Part shown: in pieces, positions 19,088-30,523 of the stretch
How positions within the stretch are numbered: position 1 is the stretch's first letter
Layout: every line of letters begins with the position of its first letter
Source: JABFRJ01 sp963847145
GTDB lineage: Bacteria > Pseudomonadota > Alphaproteobacteria > Rhizobiales > Hyphomicrobiaceae
Assembly: GCA_963847145.1 (NCBI GenBank)
Contig: CAWJYN010000007.1
Span: 744,001 to 808,000 of the forward strand
Direction of reading: 5' to 3'
Length of the DNA stretch: 64,000 bases
Program-made: the position numbers and the translations under genes
The notes under the pieces: generated by a model
The model's input: the letters and a program-made list of their open reading frames with translations, nothing else
Databases searched by the model: none
Told to the model about the DNA's origin: nothing

Positions 19088-19165
19088 TGGTGATCCCGGC
19101 GCGAATTCGAACGCACGACCTACAGATTAGGAATTTGCCGCTCTATCCGGCTGAGCTACGGGACC
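19088..19165 (-). tRNA. tRNA-Arg(CCU), structurally aberrant
   Basis: On the minus strand a cloverleaf can be drawn: acceptor GGTCCCG pairs with CGGGATC, followed by ACCA; the D arm is GCTC/GAGC; the anticodon loop is TTCCTAA with anticodon CCT; the T stem is GTGCG/CGCGC. Two defects are visible. The anticodon stem GCAAA/TCTGT has an A-C mismatch and a G-U end pair, and the T loop reads TTCGAATT, eight bases instead of seven. It may be a degenerate copy left by an integrative element, or contain sequence errors. tRNA-Arg(CCU) genes are common integration sites. Confidence 0.75.
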
Positions 19166-19313
19166 AATTGGGATTGGAATCGCATAGCTGGGCGTTGTGG
19201 GCAAGGGGACGGACGATACGTGAGGCTGCGCCGTGCCTGCTTGCTGCCGCATTGGGCGGCATGGTAGGCGCGCCTAGGCGGACTTGAGACGACCGCCGCA
19301 CCGTTCGGATCTG

Positions 19314-20374
19314 ATGATGACCATGACCACCCGCCGCCGCGTTCTCGCCACGGCTGCCGCCGGCAGCTTGGCCGCGCCGTCGCTCGTGCGGGCACAGGCC
19401 GTGGCCCGCCGCTGGCGGATGGTCACTTCCTGGAACAAGAACCTGCCCGGGCCCGGCGTTTCGGCTGAACGCCTCGCGAGCCGGATCACGATGATGAGCC
19501 AGGGTGAGATTACGATTGAGGTGTTCCCGGCGGGCACCATCGTGCCGGCGTTTGGGGTACTTGATGCGCATCACCTCAGGCGCGGTGGAGATGGGGCACA
19601 CGGCGGCGTTGTCATCTGGTCCCGGCAAAGATGGCGGCTGCCCCGCTGTTTACGACAGTGCCTTTCGGGCTTGGGCCGCACGCGCATATCGGTTGGCTGC
19701 AAAGCGGCGGGCAGGCGTTGTGGGACGAGCTTTATGCGCCCTTTGGCGTAAAGCCCCTCGTGGGCGGTAATACGGGGCCGTCGGCCGGCGGCTGGTTCAA
19801 GCGTGAGATCAGCAGCGTTGCCGACATAAAAGGGCTGCGCATACGGGCCACTGGGTACGGTGGCGCGGTTTATGGTGCGCTTGGGGCAACGGCCATTGCC
19901 ATACCGCCAGCCGACACTTATGCGGCACTGGAGCGTGGGGTTATTGATGCGGTGGAATTGCTGGCGCCGGTCAACGATCAACCCTTGGGACTGCAGCGCA
20001 TCGCACCGCATTATCTGTTTCCAGGCTTCAACAAGCCGAATGGCGCTAGCGAAACGCTGGTTGCGCTGCCGCTCTGGCGAGCACTGCCTGAGCATCTTCG
20101 CGAAATCATCCACTCGGCCTGCCATGCCGAGCATGACCTGGCACTGGGCGAAGCGGAGATTGCCAACGGCCGCGCCTTGCGGGAGCTCGCAGCACTCGGT
20201 GCCAAGCCACGTCTGCTGCCTGACGATTTGATGGCGGCAGCACGGCCGGCGGCGGAGGCGGTGCTCGCGCGCGTGGCGGCTAAAGATGCCCTCTCGCAGC
20301 GCATTGTCACCAGTTACGCTCAAGCGTTGGAAGCGGCACGGACGTGGTCGGCGTTGTCGACGATGAAGGGCTGA
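19314..20374 (+). pseudogene. TRAP transporter solute-binding protein, two frameshifts
   Basis: This is a DctP-type periplasmic binding protein of the kind associated with mannitol/chloroaromatic TRAP transporters. The N-terminus has a Tat-like signal (TRRRVLATAAAGSLAAPSL) and VTSWNKNLPGPG. Near 19572 the frame shifts by one base into TSGAVEMGHTAAL, and again near 19615-19630 into FTTVPFGLGPHAHIGW. The rest, including GGWFKREISSVADIKGLRIR, is continuous to 20374. Neither membrane subunit (DctQ, DctM) is adjacent, so even if repaired it would be an orphan binding protein. Confidence 0.85.
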
Positions 20375-20384
20375 GGCCGGCCCC

Positions 20385-21131
20385 ATGACGATCGCCATTG
20401 CTGCGTTTTACAAGTTTGTGACCATCGACGATGCGGCGGCGCTGCGGACTAGGCTGCTGGCCGATATGACCGCACGCGACATGAGGGGCACCATTCTGCT
20501 GGCTCGCGAAGGGATCAACGGCACTGTATCGGCCGTGCCGGAACAGATGGTGGGTTTTCTCGCTGAGCTTCGCACTGACCGGCGGTTCACCGATCTGGTG
20601 ACGAAAGTAGCGATAGCGAATGCGCATCCTTTCAAGCGATTGAAAGTGAAATTCAAGCGCGAGATTATTCGTTTTGGGCATCCGGGTGGTGATCCGCTGG
20701 CGCGCGTGGGCACGTACGTCGCGCCGGCGGATTGGAACGACCTCATCAGCGCGCCGGACGTGTTCGTGCTTGACACGCGCAATGCGTATGAGGTCGCGGA
20801 GGGTACCTTTCGGGGGGCGGCCGATCCGGGAACGCGCAGCTTTGGTGAACTGCCGAGCTATGTTGCTAGGACGCTCGACCCGGCGCGCCACAAGCGAGTC
20901 GCCATGTTCTGCACGGGCGGCATCCGCTGCGAGAAGGCCTCGGCCTATCTGCTGTCGAAGGGCTTCCCGGAGGTTTATCATTTGCACGGTGGCATTCTGA
21001 ATTACCTGGCCAAGGTGCCGGTGAGGGAAAGCTTGTTCGAGGGCAGCTGCTTCGTGTTCGATGAACGGGAGACGGTGGTGGGTGAGGCTGCGACGCCCAA
21101 GATAGATGCAAAGTCAAACGACGACCCGTGA
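20385..21131 (+). CDS. trhO: tRNA uridine(34) hydroxylase TrhO
   Basis: This 248-residue cytoplasmic enzyme of the YceA/TrhO family hydroxylates U34 of certain tRNAs toward 5-hydroxyuridine derivatives. An N-terminal acylphosphatase-like domain (LLAREGINGTVS) is followed by a rhodanese domain with the active-site cysteine in CTGGIRCEKA near residues 176-185. Length fits the short alphaproteobacterial form. It starts 11 bases after the TRAP pseudogene and its downstream neighbour is an unrelated monooxygenase, so it is probably a single gene. Confidence 0.93.
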   Translation: MTIAIAAFYKFVTIDDAAALRTRLLADMTARDMRGTILLAREGINGTVSAVPEQMVGFLAELRTDRRFTDLVTKVAIANAHPFKRLKVKFKREIIRFGHPGGDPLARVGTYVAPADWNDLISAPDVFVLDTRNAYEVAEGTFRGAADPGTRSFGELPSYVARTLDPARHKRVAMFCTGGIRCEKASAYLLSKGFPEVYHLHGGILNYLAKVPVRESLFEGSCFVFDERETVVGEAATPKIDAKSNDDP

Positions 21132-21198
21132 CGTTCGCCGATTGACAGGTGGCCGCTCGACCGCTTGGCTGTAGTCTCAGTATTTCTGAGAGGCGCGA

Positions 21199-22740
21199 AT
21201 GACGGTCAAGACAGCGGCGAGAGTGACCAAAGCGACTGGCAAGGCGGTGCCCAAGCCGGCAACGGCGCGGCAGGCTGCGCCTGAGCATTTCGATGTGCTG
21301 ATCGTTGGTGCCGGCATTTCCGGCGTTGGCGGGGCCTATCATCTGACCCACCAGATGCCGGGCACCAGCTTTATCGTGCTCGAGTCGCAAGCAAGCTTCG
21401 GTGGCACGTGGCGGACACATACCTATCCGGGCATCCGCTCCGATAGCGATCTATTTACCTTCGGATATCGCTTCAAGCCGTGGACAGGACCGCCGATTGC
21501 GACGGCCGAAGAGATTCTGAACTATATGGGCGAGGTGATCGACGAGAACGATCTCGGCCGGCATATCCGCTATGGCCACGCGATTAAGCAGGCGCGGTGG
21601 TCGAGTGAGGACAGGCGGTGGACTGTTGATGCGTCGACGGCTGCTGGCGAGAGCAAGCGGTTCACCTGCGGGTTCCTCTGGATGTGTCAGGGCTACTACC
21701 GGCATGACGAAGGTTACACGCCGCAATGGCCCGGGATGGCTGACTACAAAGGCCATATCGTCCACCCGCAGACGTGGCCTGAAAAGCTTGACCTTGCTGG
21801 CAAGCGAGTTGTGGTCATCGGTTCTGGCGCGACGGCCGCGACCTTGGTGCCGAACATCGCGGATGACTGCGCTCACGTGACGCTCTTGCAGCGTTCACCG
21901 ACGTATTTCCGAACGGGGCGAAACGCGATTGAGATTGCCGATCAGCTGCGCAAACTGCAGGTCGATCCCGCTTGGATACACGAAATTGTGCGCCGTCAGA
22001 TTCTGCATGATCAGAGTGTGTTCACGCAGCAGACGTTTGACAAACCGGAGGTGGTGTCGGCGGAGTTGCTGGCGGCGGTGACGGCGGTGCTTGGTCCTGA
22101 CTATGACGTCGCGCGCCACTTCACGCCGCGCTACCGACCCTGGCGGCAGCGGATTGCGTTCATCCCAGATGCTGATCTTTTCAAGAGTATCCGCGACGGG
22201 AAGGCGCGTGTTGTCACCGATGAGATCGAGCGTTTTACGGCGACGGGACTGCGGCTCAAGTCGGGCGAAGACCTTGCGGCTGATATCATTGTGACCGCCA
22301 CCGGTTTCCATCTCAGCATGCTCGGCGATATTCCGTTCGAGATTGACGGCGCGCCGCTCGATATGTCGAAAACGGTAACCTATCGCGGCATGATGTTTAC
22401 GGGGGTGCCGAACATGGCGTGGGTGTTTGGCTACTTCCGCGCCAGCTGGACGTTGCGCGCTGATCTGGTGGCCGACTTTGTGTGCCGGCTGCTCAAGCAC
22501 ATGAAGACCACGGATGCAGCGCAGGTGACGCCGATGCTGCGACCTGAGGACCAGGACATGGCGCTGTTGCCGTGGATCGACGAGGAGAACTTCAACCCGG
22601 GCTATTTGATGCGCGGCATGCACCTGCTGCCCAAGCGGGGCGCCAAGCGCGAATGGCAGCACACGCAGGACTATTGGGGCGAGAAGGATGAGTTCCCGTT
22701 GATTGATCTGAATGATGCGGCGTTTGTTTATCGGCGGTGA
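21199..22740 (+). CDS. Flavin-containing / Baeyer-Villiger-type monooxygenase
   Basis: This 513-residue FAD- and NADPH-dependent oxygenase has an N-terminal FAD-binding VLIVGAGISGVGGA near residues 34-47, the fingerprint YKGHIVHPQTWP near 184-195 (FxGxxxHxxxWP-like with Tyr at the first position) and the NADPH-binding VVVIGSGATAATL. FGGTWRTHTYPGIRSDSD matches the subgroup often annotated as FMO/BVMO. It would insert oxygen into a ketone or oxidise a heteroatom. The substrate is unknown. A GAGGCG ribosome site precedes the ATG. An N-terminal Lys/Thr-rich stretch of 30 residues precedes the fold. Confidence 0.88.
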   Translation: MTVKTAARVTKATGKAVPKPATARQAAPEHFDVLIVGAGISGVGGAYHLTHQMPGTSFIVLESQASFGGTWRTHTYPGIRSDSDLFTFGYRFKPWTGPPIATAEEILNYMGEVIDENDLGRHIRYGHAIKQARWSSEDRRWTVDASTAAGESKRFTCGFLWMCQGYYRHDEGYTPQWPGMADYKGHIVHPQTWPEKLDLAGKRVVVIGSGATAATLVPNIADDCAHVTLLQRSPTYFRTGRNAIEIADQLRKLQVDPAWIHEIVRRQILHDQSVFTQQTFDKPEVVSAELLAAVTAVLGPDYDVARHFTPRYRPWRQRIAFIPDADLFKSIRDGKARVVTDEIERFTATGLRLKSGEDLAADIIVTATGFHLSMLGDIPFEIDGAPLDMSKTVTYRGMMFTGVPNMAWVFGYFRASWTLRADLVADFVCRLLKHMKTTDAAQVTPMLRPEDQDMALLPWIDEENFNPGYLMRGMHLLPKRGAKREWQHTQDYWGEKDEFPLIDLNDAAFVYRR

Positions 22741-22790
22741 GGGTTGGGCTGGGGGCGGTGGTGCCGATGGCGTCTGCGCGTCCCATGGCC

Positions 22791-23099
22791 TCACGCCCCC
22801 GCTCGAAGACGCTTGTTCCTCGCTGTTGTGCCACGGCGATGGTGGAGCACGGCGGACATTCGGATTTCTTTGGCAACGATCCGAAAATAGACAATGTAGG
22901 GAAACCTCTGAACATGAACCGCCCGATATTCGCGGAGCCGTTTCGCGAACGACTTCGGCCGCTCAGCAATGCGCTTCACGGCGTTGTCAACTGCAGTCAG
23001 GAACTCCTGTCCTAGGCGAGGCTCCTGCGCGCGATACCATCCCATGCTCTCGGCGATGTCGCGCTCGGCCGAACGAAGCAGCCTGACGACATACGTCAC
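22791..23099 (-). CDS. RelE/ParE-type toxin
   Basis: This 102-residue protein has the RelE/ParE fold signature: YVVRLLRSAERDIAE at the start, RLGQEFLTAVDNAVKRI in the helices and a C-terminal VYFRIVAKEIRMSAVLHHRR. Members either cleave ribosome-bound mRNA or poison gyrase; which applies cannot be told here. The start overlaps the antitoxin stop by four bases (ATGA), as expected for a toxin translated after its antitoxin. The pair is convergent with the monooxygenase gene. Confidence 0.88.
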   Translation of the reverse strand: MTYVVRLLRSAERDIAESMGWYRAQEPRLGQEFLTAVDNAVKRIAERPKSFAKRLREYRAVHVQRFPYIVYFRIVAKEIRMSAVLHHRRGTTARNKRLRAGA

Positions 23100-23305
23100 G
23101 CCAGCTTCTCAAGGCGCGCCTTCACGACGTCCCAGGTATCGCCGAGGTCGGTGTCTTCGTTGGCTTCACGTTCGGCCAGGACATCACGATGCCAATCGGG
23201 CGTCGGGACAGTGTCAGGGGACAACGAATTCCAGAGTGCCTCGATGAGCTCGAGTTTCTGCTCGGGGGAGAGTTCCAGAAGGGGCGTTAGATCGTTAAGT
23301 GCCAT
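23096..23305 (-). CDS. Addiction-module antitoxin
   Basis: This 69-residue acidic protein resembles the short antitoxins of the addiction-module family (PF09720 type). Key features are the N-terminal LLELSPEQKLELIEALWNSL helix pair and the flexible acidic tail. It lacks a long DNA-binding ribbon, so its own operator binding is uncertain. The ATG at 23305 is preferred over a longer frame beginning at 23380, whose extra residues are not family-like. The gene is coupled to the downstream toxin. Confidence 0.85.
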   Translation of the reverse strand: MALNDLTPLLELSPEQKLELIEALWNSLSPDTVPTPDWHRDVLAEREANEDTDLGDTWDVVKARLEKLA

Positions 23306-23407
23306 AACGCGTTGCATCCATTGGTGCGAGGTAACAAGCACAGAGACAAAATTGGACATTTGCTTGCTAGCGCTAGGCAACGACCCACATCTCGTGCCAG
23401 CGCCACA

Positions 23408-23575
23408 CTAGCCGAATAGAAAATACGCCACCAGGGCAAGTATGGTGACGGGGAAACCGAGCCATGGAACGGTTACGGACAGCCCGACCAACATGGTCGC
23501 AACACATGCAAAGACAACCCAGACAACGAGCGTCGCGATGCGTCTTGCGCTCTTCTCGTGCTCACTGTGGTTCAT
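23408..23575 (-). CDS. Small two-helix membrane protein
   Basis: This 55-residue protein has a short polar N-terminus (MNHSEHEKSARR) and two hydrophobic segments at roughly residues 13-33 and 35-53. It ends 14 bases downstream of nothing recognisable and starts 13 bases after the ygiQ stop, so it may be co-transcribed with ygiQ. No family was recognised. Confidence 0.5.
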   Translation of the reverse strand: MNHSEHEKSARRIATLVVWVVFACVATMLVGLSVTVPWLGFPVTILALVAYFLFG

Positions 23576-23588
23576 TGTTGGTCGCCGC

Positions 23589-25781
<2,193 letters not shown>

Positions 25782-26081
25782 CGGATTTGAGCCTGTGGCA
25801 GGGCGCGGCGGGCAGCGGGCGCGAATTTGTGGCGGTGTAACAGGCGGTTGGGGTGCCGGATAGGGGGCGCAGGGCCGCGGGGCATCGATGGAGGTCGCGG
25901 GGTGGGGGCGGAAAGTGCGAGGGGGGGCCGGTAAGGGGCGTCCGCTGGTGATTAGTTCGCGACGGTCGAGGCGTTAGGAAGACCGGAAGCGGACAGAGAT
26001 GGGAGTTTCCGATGCAGCGAACACTGGCGACGAGACGCTTGGTCTGCCGTCGGGATCAGAGCAGAACTCCATCGAAAGCAT
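25782..26081. other. Gene-free GC-rich stretch
   Basis: These 300 bases lie upstream of ygiQ and downstream of the response regulator. They contain G-rich runs near 25901-25935 but no gene, clear hairpin or repeat was recognised. The ygiQ promoter should be here. Confidence 0.35.
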
Positions 26082-26777
26082 TTAGCCTGCCCCCTCGACG
26101 CGCTGTCGCTGGGCCAGGAGGGCAGCCTCAACGCGGTTCTTCACTTGCAGCTTCTGCATGAGATTGGTCATGTAGTGCTTGATCGTGCTTTCGCTCAACG
26201 CCAGATCGGCAGCGATCTGCTTGTTGCTTGCACCGCCCGCGAGCAGTTGCAAGATCTGCTCTTCCCTGACGGTGAGGCGCGGCGCTGGAACTGCGTCATC
26301 GGCCAAGCTGGCATTTGTGCTGCGCGGGGAGCCCGGCGCCGCCGTCTCCATCAACACGCGGGCCGCAAGCGCAGGCGTGATGTAGGGCTCGCCACGGGCG
26401 ACCGTTCGCACAACTTCGGCAAGTTCACTGCCACTGATACCCTTCAGAACGTAGCCGCGGGCACCGGCCTTTAGCGCTGCTCCGACGGTGTCGGGGTCTT
26501 CCCGGACGGTCAAGATGATCGTGGCGACGACAGGACAAGCGGCGGTGATACGCGCCAGCGCCGACAAACCGCCACCGGGCATGTTGACGTCGAGGAGCAT
26601 AACGTTGGGCAAGTGCAGTTCGGCCAACTCGAAGGCGTCGGCTGCGGTCTCGCCGACATCGACAATCCGGAAGTCGCCTTCACGTCCGAGGACTGCGACA
26701 AGTCCCTCTCGGACAATCGGATGATCGTCGACAACCACTATTCTTATCTGATCGTCAGTCGATCTACGCTTCGGCAT
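26082..26777 (-). CDS. NarL/FixJ-type response regulator
   Basis: This 231-residue regulator has an N-terminal receiver domain with the acidic pair VVVDDHPIVREG, the phospho-acceptor Asp in LLDVNMPGGG and the conserved Lys in YVLKG. The C-terminal LuxR helix-turn-helix reads LTVREEQILQLLAGGASNKQIA and STIKHYMTNLMQKL. It is expected to bind DNA when phosphorylated by the kinase encoded just upstream, with which it overlaps by 14 bases. The divergent PepSY-cytochrome genes are the likeliest targets by position. Confidence 0.93.
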   Translation of the reverse strand: MPKRRSTDDQIRIVVVDDHPIVREGLVAVLGREGDFRIVDVGETAADAFELAELHLPNVMLLDVNMPGGGLSALARITAACPVVATIILTVREDPDTVGAALKAGARGYVLKGISGSELAEVVRTVARGEPYITPALAARVLMETAAPGSPRSTNASLADDAVPAPRLTVREEQILQLLAGGASNKQIAADLALSESTIKHYMTNLMQKLQVKNRVEAALLAQRQRVEGAG

Positions 26778-28215
26778 CAGGCTGTGCCTCGATCGGGATG
26801 CGCGCAGTCAGTTTCGTACCGTACCCGGATCGGCTGTCGATATCCAGGGAGCCACCGAGACTTCGGATCCGGTCGCCAAGACCACGAACACCGAGGCGAC
26901 CGTGGTGCTTGACCTGTTGCCAGTCGAATCCCTTACCGCGGTCGGTGACTTCGATGACGAGGTTTTCTCGCTCCACATGAACGCGCACGGATTGTCCGCG
27001 GGCTTCGGCATGACGCCAACCGTTGTTCAAGCCCTCCTGGACGACCCGATAGGTCACCAGCTTGACAGCGTCCGATGCCTTGTTGGGAATTGAACCGATC
27101 GTCAAAGCGACCTCAGTGCCCGTCATGTCGCGGTGCTTCTTGACCGCCAACTGCAAGACCTCTGCGACTGTCAAGGTATCAAGCTCAGGTGCGGCGAGTC
27201 CGGTCGCGAGATTGCGCAAAACCTTCAGGGCGTCATTGAGGACCTGACGGATGGCATCGCGCGGCGACGTATCATCGTAGCCTTTCGGCGCTGCCGAGCC
27301 GATATCGTCGAGCCGCAGTAGCGCCGCCGATACGAGTTGTGCCGGGCCGTCGTGAAGGTCGGCGCTCAGCCGCCTCAGGAACTGTTCGTTGTTTTCGCTG
27401 GCGCGCGACGATGCCAATCGCAAATCGGATTTGAGTAAGGTCAATTCTGCAACGCGCGTTTCGAGGGCGCGCCGTTGCGCCTCAATCGTATGGCTGCCCT
27501 GCCGGACGATTCCATAGAGTGCAGACAATAGAGTGGCTGTGAGAGCAAAGATGGCAGCCCATGCCGTCACGCGGGCGGCGCGCAACTCGTGCGACAACGC
27601 AGTTGCGTCCTGGTAGAACTCGGCGACTGCGATAATGCGGTCGGTGCCGCGTTCACGGATCGGAAAATAGATCTCGATCAAGGGCCGCTTCAGCACGCGC
27701 TCACTGGCATTTTCGTCTGCGGCGAGTGCAGTCAGATCGCCTGCGATCTGTCCCCGCCACGCTGACAGTTGTTTTGGTCCAACCGGAAATTGACGGCCGA
27801 CGATGCCGGCTTGGCTTGCATAGAGAACCATGCCATCGCGCCCCCAGACTTTAAAGCTCGCGACCACGCGCGCCAGCGACGTATCGCGCAAAATGGACGT
27901 CAACTTGGCGGCTTCCGCGGCACTGAGGGTGCCGGCGGTGGCCAACGGCTGCAAAGACGGCTCGACGAAGTTCTCGAGGTATAGCGCCGCCGGCTGAAAG
28001 GAGTTGCGGACAACGCCGTCGCGAATGAGCTGAGTAACCCAATGTCCGGATAGGAGCATTGCAGGAATGAGGACAGCCGCTGCCCCGATCAAAAAGCGCC
28101 GATCGAGTGGTAACCGCCGCCAGTGGCTTTTCAAAAGCAACTGACGGGCCGCGATGCCTTTGGCCACCTTTTTGTAGAGTTGTTCTTTGGGCAACAATTG
28201 CTGTGCGAGTGACAT
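26764..28215 (-). CDS. Sensor histidine kinase, NarX/HisKA_3 type
   Basis: This 483-residue membrane kinase has a first membrane helix near residues 43-65 and a second near 200-222, enclosing an extracytoplasmic sensor domain of about 135 residues without a recognised family. The dimerisation domain carries the HisKA_3 phospho-acceptor RRLSADLHDGPAQL, and the ATPase domain has VVQEGLNNGWRHA and DRGKGFDW. It phosphorylates the response regulator whose start overlaps its end. The signal is unknown; the adjacent cytochrome module suggests a redox or respiratory cue. Confidence 0.92.
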   Translation of the reverse strand: MSLAQQLLPKEQLYKKVAKGIAARQLLLKSHWRRLPLDRRFLIGAAAVLIPAMLLSGHWVTQLIRDGVVRNSFQPAALYLENFVEPSLQPLATAGTLSAAEAAKLTSILRDTSLARVVASFKVWGRDGMVLYASQAGIVGRQFPVGPKQLSAWRGQIAGDLTALAADENASERVLKRPLIEIYFPIRERGTDRIIAVAEFYQDATALSHELRAARVTAWAAIFALTATLLSALYGIVRQGSHTIEAQRRALETRVAELTLLKSDLRLASSRASENNEQFLRRLSADLHDGPAQLVSAALLRLDDIGSAAPKGYDDTSPRDAIRQVLNDALKVLRNLATGLAAPELDTLTVAEVLQLAVKKHRDMTGTEVALTIGSIPNKASDAVKLVTYRVVQEGLNNGWRHAEARGQSVRVHVERENLVIEVTDRGKGFDWQQVKHHGRLGVRGLGDRIRSLGGSLDIDSRSGYGTKLTARIPIEAQPDAEA

Positions 28216-28404
28216 GGAGCGAACGCCGGACCAGCGAGGAAGATTTCGATGCCAACCTATGTGAGCCGGATATATCGATCCAGTTAAAATGAAACAGTTT
28301 TTTGATGTGCTAGGCTAAAGTCCGGCACCTTAGTGCCTACCGCTGCGCGCAGCATCCGCTTACTGATTGATTGTCACGTCGCGTTAATTCAGTTGGAGAT
28401 CGAA
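28216..28404. promoter_or_regulatory. Divergent promoter between kinase and cytochrome genes
   Basis: This 189-base region must carry the start signals of both the leftward kinase-regulator genes and the rightward PepSY-cytochrome genes. An AT-rich patch at about 28268-28312 (containing AAAATGAAACAG) is the most promoter-like part. No certain operator was identified. Confidence 0.45.
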
Positions 28405-28677
28405 ATGCGCAAGACAATGCTGCTCATTGCCGCAACGTTGGTTCTGTCAACGGGAGCCGCTCTCGCTGACGGCAAGAAGGATTGCACCACCGAGCCGCAA
28501 GCCAAGTGGAAACCGCAACCTGAGGCCGAAGCCGCAGCGAAAGCTGCTGGCTACGAAGTCCGCCGCTCCAAAATCGAAGGCGCCTGCTACGAGGTTTACG
28601 CGGTCAAAGACGGCAAGAACCTTGAGTTGTTTTACAACCCGGTCGACCTGAAACTGATGCATACGGTTACCAAGTAA
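28405..28677 (+). CDS. Secreted PepSY-domain protein
   Basis: This 90-residue protein has a cleavable signal peptide (residues 1-22, ending ALA before DGKK) and a single PepSY-like domain with the block AAKAAGYEVRRSKIEGACYE and a C-terminal strand pair. Two cysteines could form a disulfide. Small PepSY proteins often sit next to cytochrome b561 genes and are thought to act in the periplasm as partners or inhibitors. GGAG lies 6 bases before the ATG. The cytochrome gene follows after 14 bases, so the two form an operon. Confidence 0.85.
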   Translation: MRKTMLLIAATLVLSTGAALADGKKDCTTEPQAKWKPQPEAEAAAKAAGYEVRRSKIEGACYEVYAVKDGKNLELFYNPVDLKLMHTVTK

Positions 28678-28691
28678 CGGGGGAGGCGACA

Positions 28692-30252
28692 GTGGTACAA
28701 CCCAGGCTGATCGTGGGCTCCGAAGCGGCGGCTCAGGACGGCGGGGTACCGTTGTCGCCATCTTTAGAAGAAGTAAGCACGTCGAACGGCCACGTTCCCG
28801 TCTGGGACGTGGCCGTTCGGCTTTTTCATTGGGGGCTCGTGGCGGCGGTTCTGGTGTCGTGGTTCACGGGCGGGTCCGGCAACCGAGTGCACGAGATTTC
28901 AGGCTCTGCTGTCGCTGCATTGCTTGGTTTTCGGCTGATATGGGGGCTCATTGGGACGCGCCACGCACACTTCCGAGATTTCGTGCGCGGCCCACGGACG
29001 TTGCGTGCTTATCTTCGAGACGTCGTATTCAACCGAGCTGAGCGTCATATCGGGCACAATCCGGCCGGCGGCGCGATGGTTGTCGCTCTGCTGTTGTGCC
29101 TCACGGTCATTGTGGCGACCGGCTTCATGCAGTTTACGAACCGCTTTTACGGCATCGAGTGGGTCGAGAAGATCCATCACTACGCAGCCAACGCTCTTAT
29201 GATGCTCATACCGCTCCATCTGCTCGGTGTCTTCGTGTCGAGCTGGATGCATCAGGAGAATTTGGTCGGAGCTATGGTCACGGGCGTCAAGCCGAGCGCA
29301 ACATCGAAGCATCCCGCGCCGATCGAGGCGCCGGGTGATGCGGAGCGGTTTTCGTTTCGACTGCTTGGCAGTCAGGGTTTGTCGACCTTGCTGTTTCTGC
29401 TGGCGGGTGGCCTGGCCACGGGGTGGGTCCTGACCAGCGACCGCACGGGCGGGGTTGTCGTAGAGGTCCAGTCGCCGCAACCGATGCCGGTCGCGATTGC
29501 GCCAGCGATCCAAGACCAAGCCGCCGCGCGCGGACGAGATCGACAGGATTATGCGTCGAGCAGTCCAGACGACGCCTCGTTGACGTGGGTTGCTTGCCAG
29601 CGGAGGACGCCTTTACGACAACATCTTCACCTCGCTCGGCACCAAGGGTCCGGCATCCAATCACCCGGCTTGGCCAGCGTCGAACACATCTATCGCAGGT
29701 GAGGCTACGTGGCGCTGCAAGAGTTGTCACGGTTGGGATTATCAGGGGCGCGACGGCCAGTATCGCTCGGGGGCGAATGCCACAGGCGTCGTCGGTGTAC
29801 AGCGCGCGCGCGGCCGCGATCCAGCGGTGCTGATGGAGATCATGGGGGATGCAACGCATCGATATGGTGACGATATCCTGCCGCAACATGCGAAGTTCCG
29901 TATCGCGCAATTCATCAGCCGCGGAACGCACGATGCTTCGAGGATCGTACAGGCAAGTAACCGCGCCAAGGGCGATGTCGCGCAGGGCAAGGCGGTGTTT
30001 CAGACGGTATGCGCCTCCTGTCACGGTTTCGATGGGCGTGCCCGAAAACTGGGTGTCAGTTCCGATCTGTCGGACAGCGGCTACACCGGAAGTCCTTTGT
30101 TTGTCGGCACGAAGGCGACCAGGGGACCGCACGAAGTGCTGCATAAGATCCGCAATGGGCATCCGGGGGCCATCATGGCCTCAATGCGGGCTTTCCCGAT
30201 GGATGTTGCAGCCAACTTGCTGGCTTATGCACAGACGTTGCCGATCAAGTGA
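28692..30252 (+). pseudogene. Cytochrome b561 - di-haem cytochrome c fusion, frameshifted
   Basis: The first 300 codons (GTG start, GGGGGAGG ribosome site) encode a cytochrome b561-like membrane protein with four helices and candidate haem His in RLFHWG, RVHEISG, KIHHYAANALM and LHLLG, plus a fifth helix near 29374-29430. At about 29588 the frame breaks; one base over, LASGGRLYDNIF starts a periplasmic cytochrome c with two haem sites, CKSCHGWDY and CASCHGFDG. Removing one base would give a protein of about 520 residues. As written, the b part runs into noise and the c part lacks a signal peptide. The intact form would pass electrons between quinol and a periplasmic partner. Confidence 0.75.
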
Positions 30253-30424
30253 TCCTTGTGATCCGCTCACTTTGCTATGGCGGACAACAACAAAACGAAC
30301 TGCGACCGGTCAGATTGGGTTATTGCCGCCGCTTCTGCCCGATCAAATTTTGTGATGGCCGACGTCAATTGTTCTGTCACCTGCGGGCATTGTGGGTACA
30401 AGGCCGAAGATGAGGGCCGAAGTT

Positions 30425-30503
30425 GGGGACGGGCACCTGAACGGCGCTCGGATGCAGTCCGTCTAGCGGCCTCGATGTGCCACGCCGTTCAGGTGCCTGT
30501 CCC
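30425..30503. repeat. Large inverted repeat, 21-bp arms
   Basis: The arm at 30426-30446 (GGGACGGGCACCTGAACGGC and on) pairs with 30483-30503 at 20 of 21 positions, leaving a 36-base loop. It follows the cytochrome gene and could act as a terminator or as a mobile palindromic element. Similar but weaker palindromes lie at 58334-58429 and 61129-61200. The rest of the 30253-30681 gap holds this, the repeat at 30524-30674 and nothing else recognised. Confidence 0.7.
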
Positions 30504-30523
30504 ACCCTACAGACAGAGCCTTG

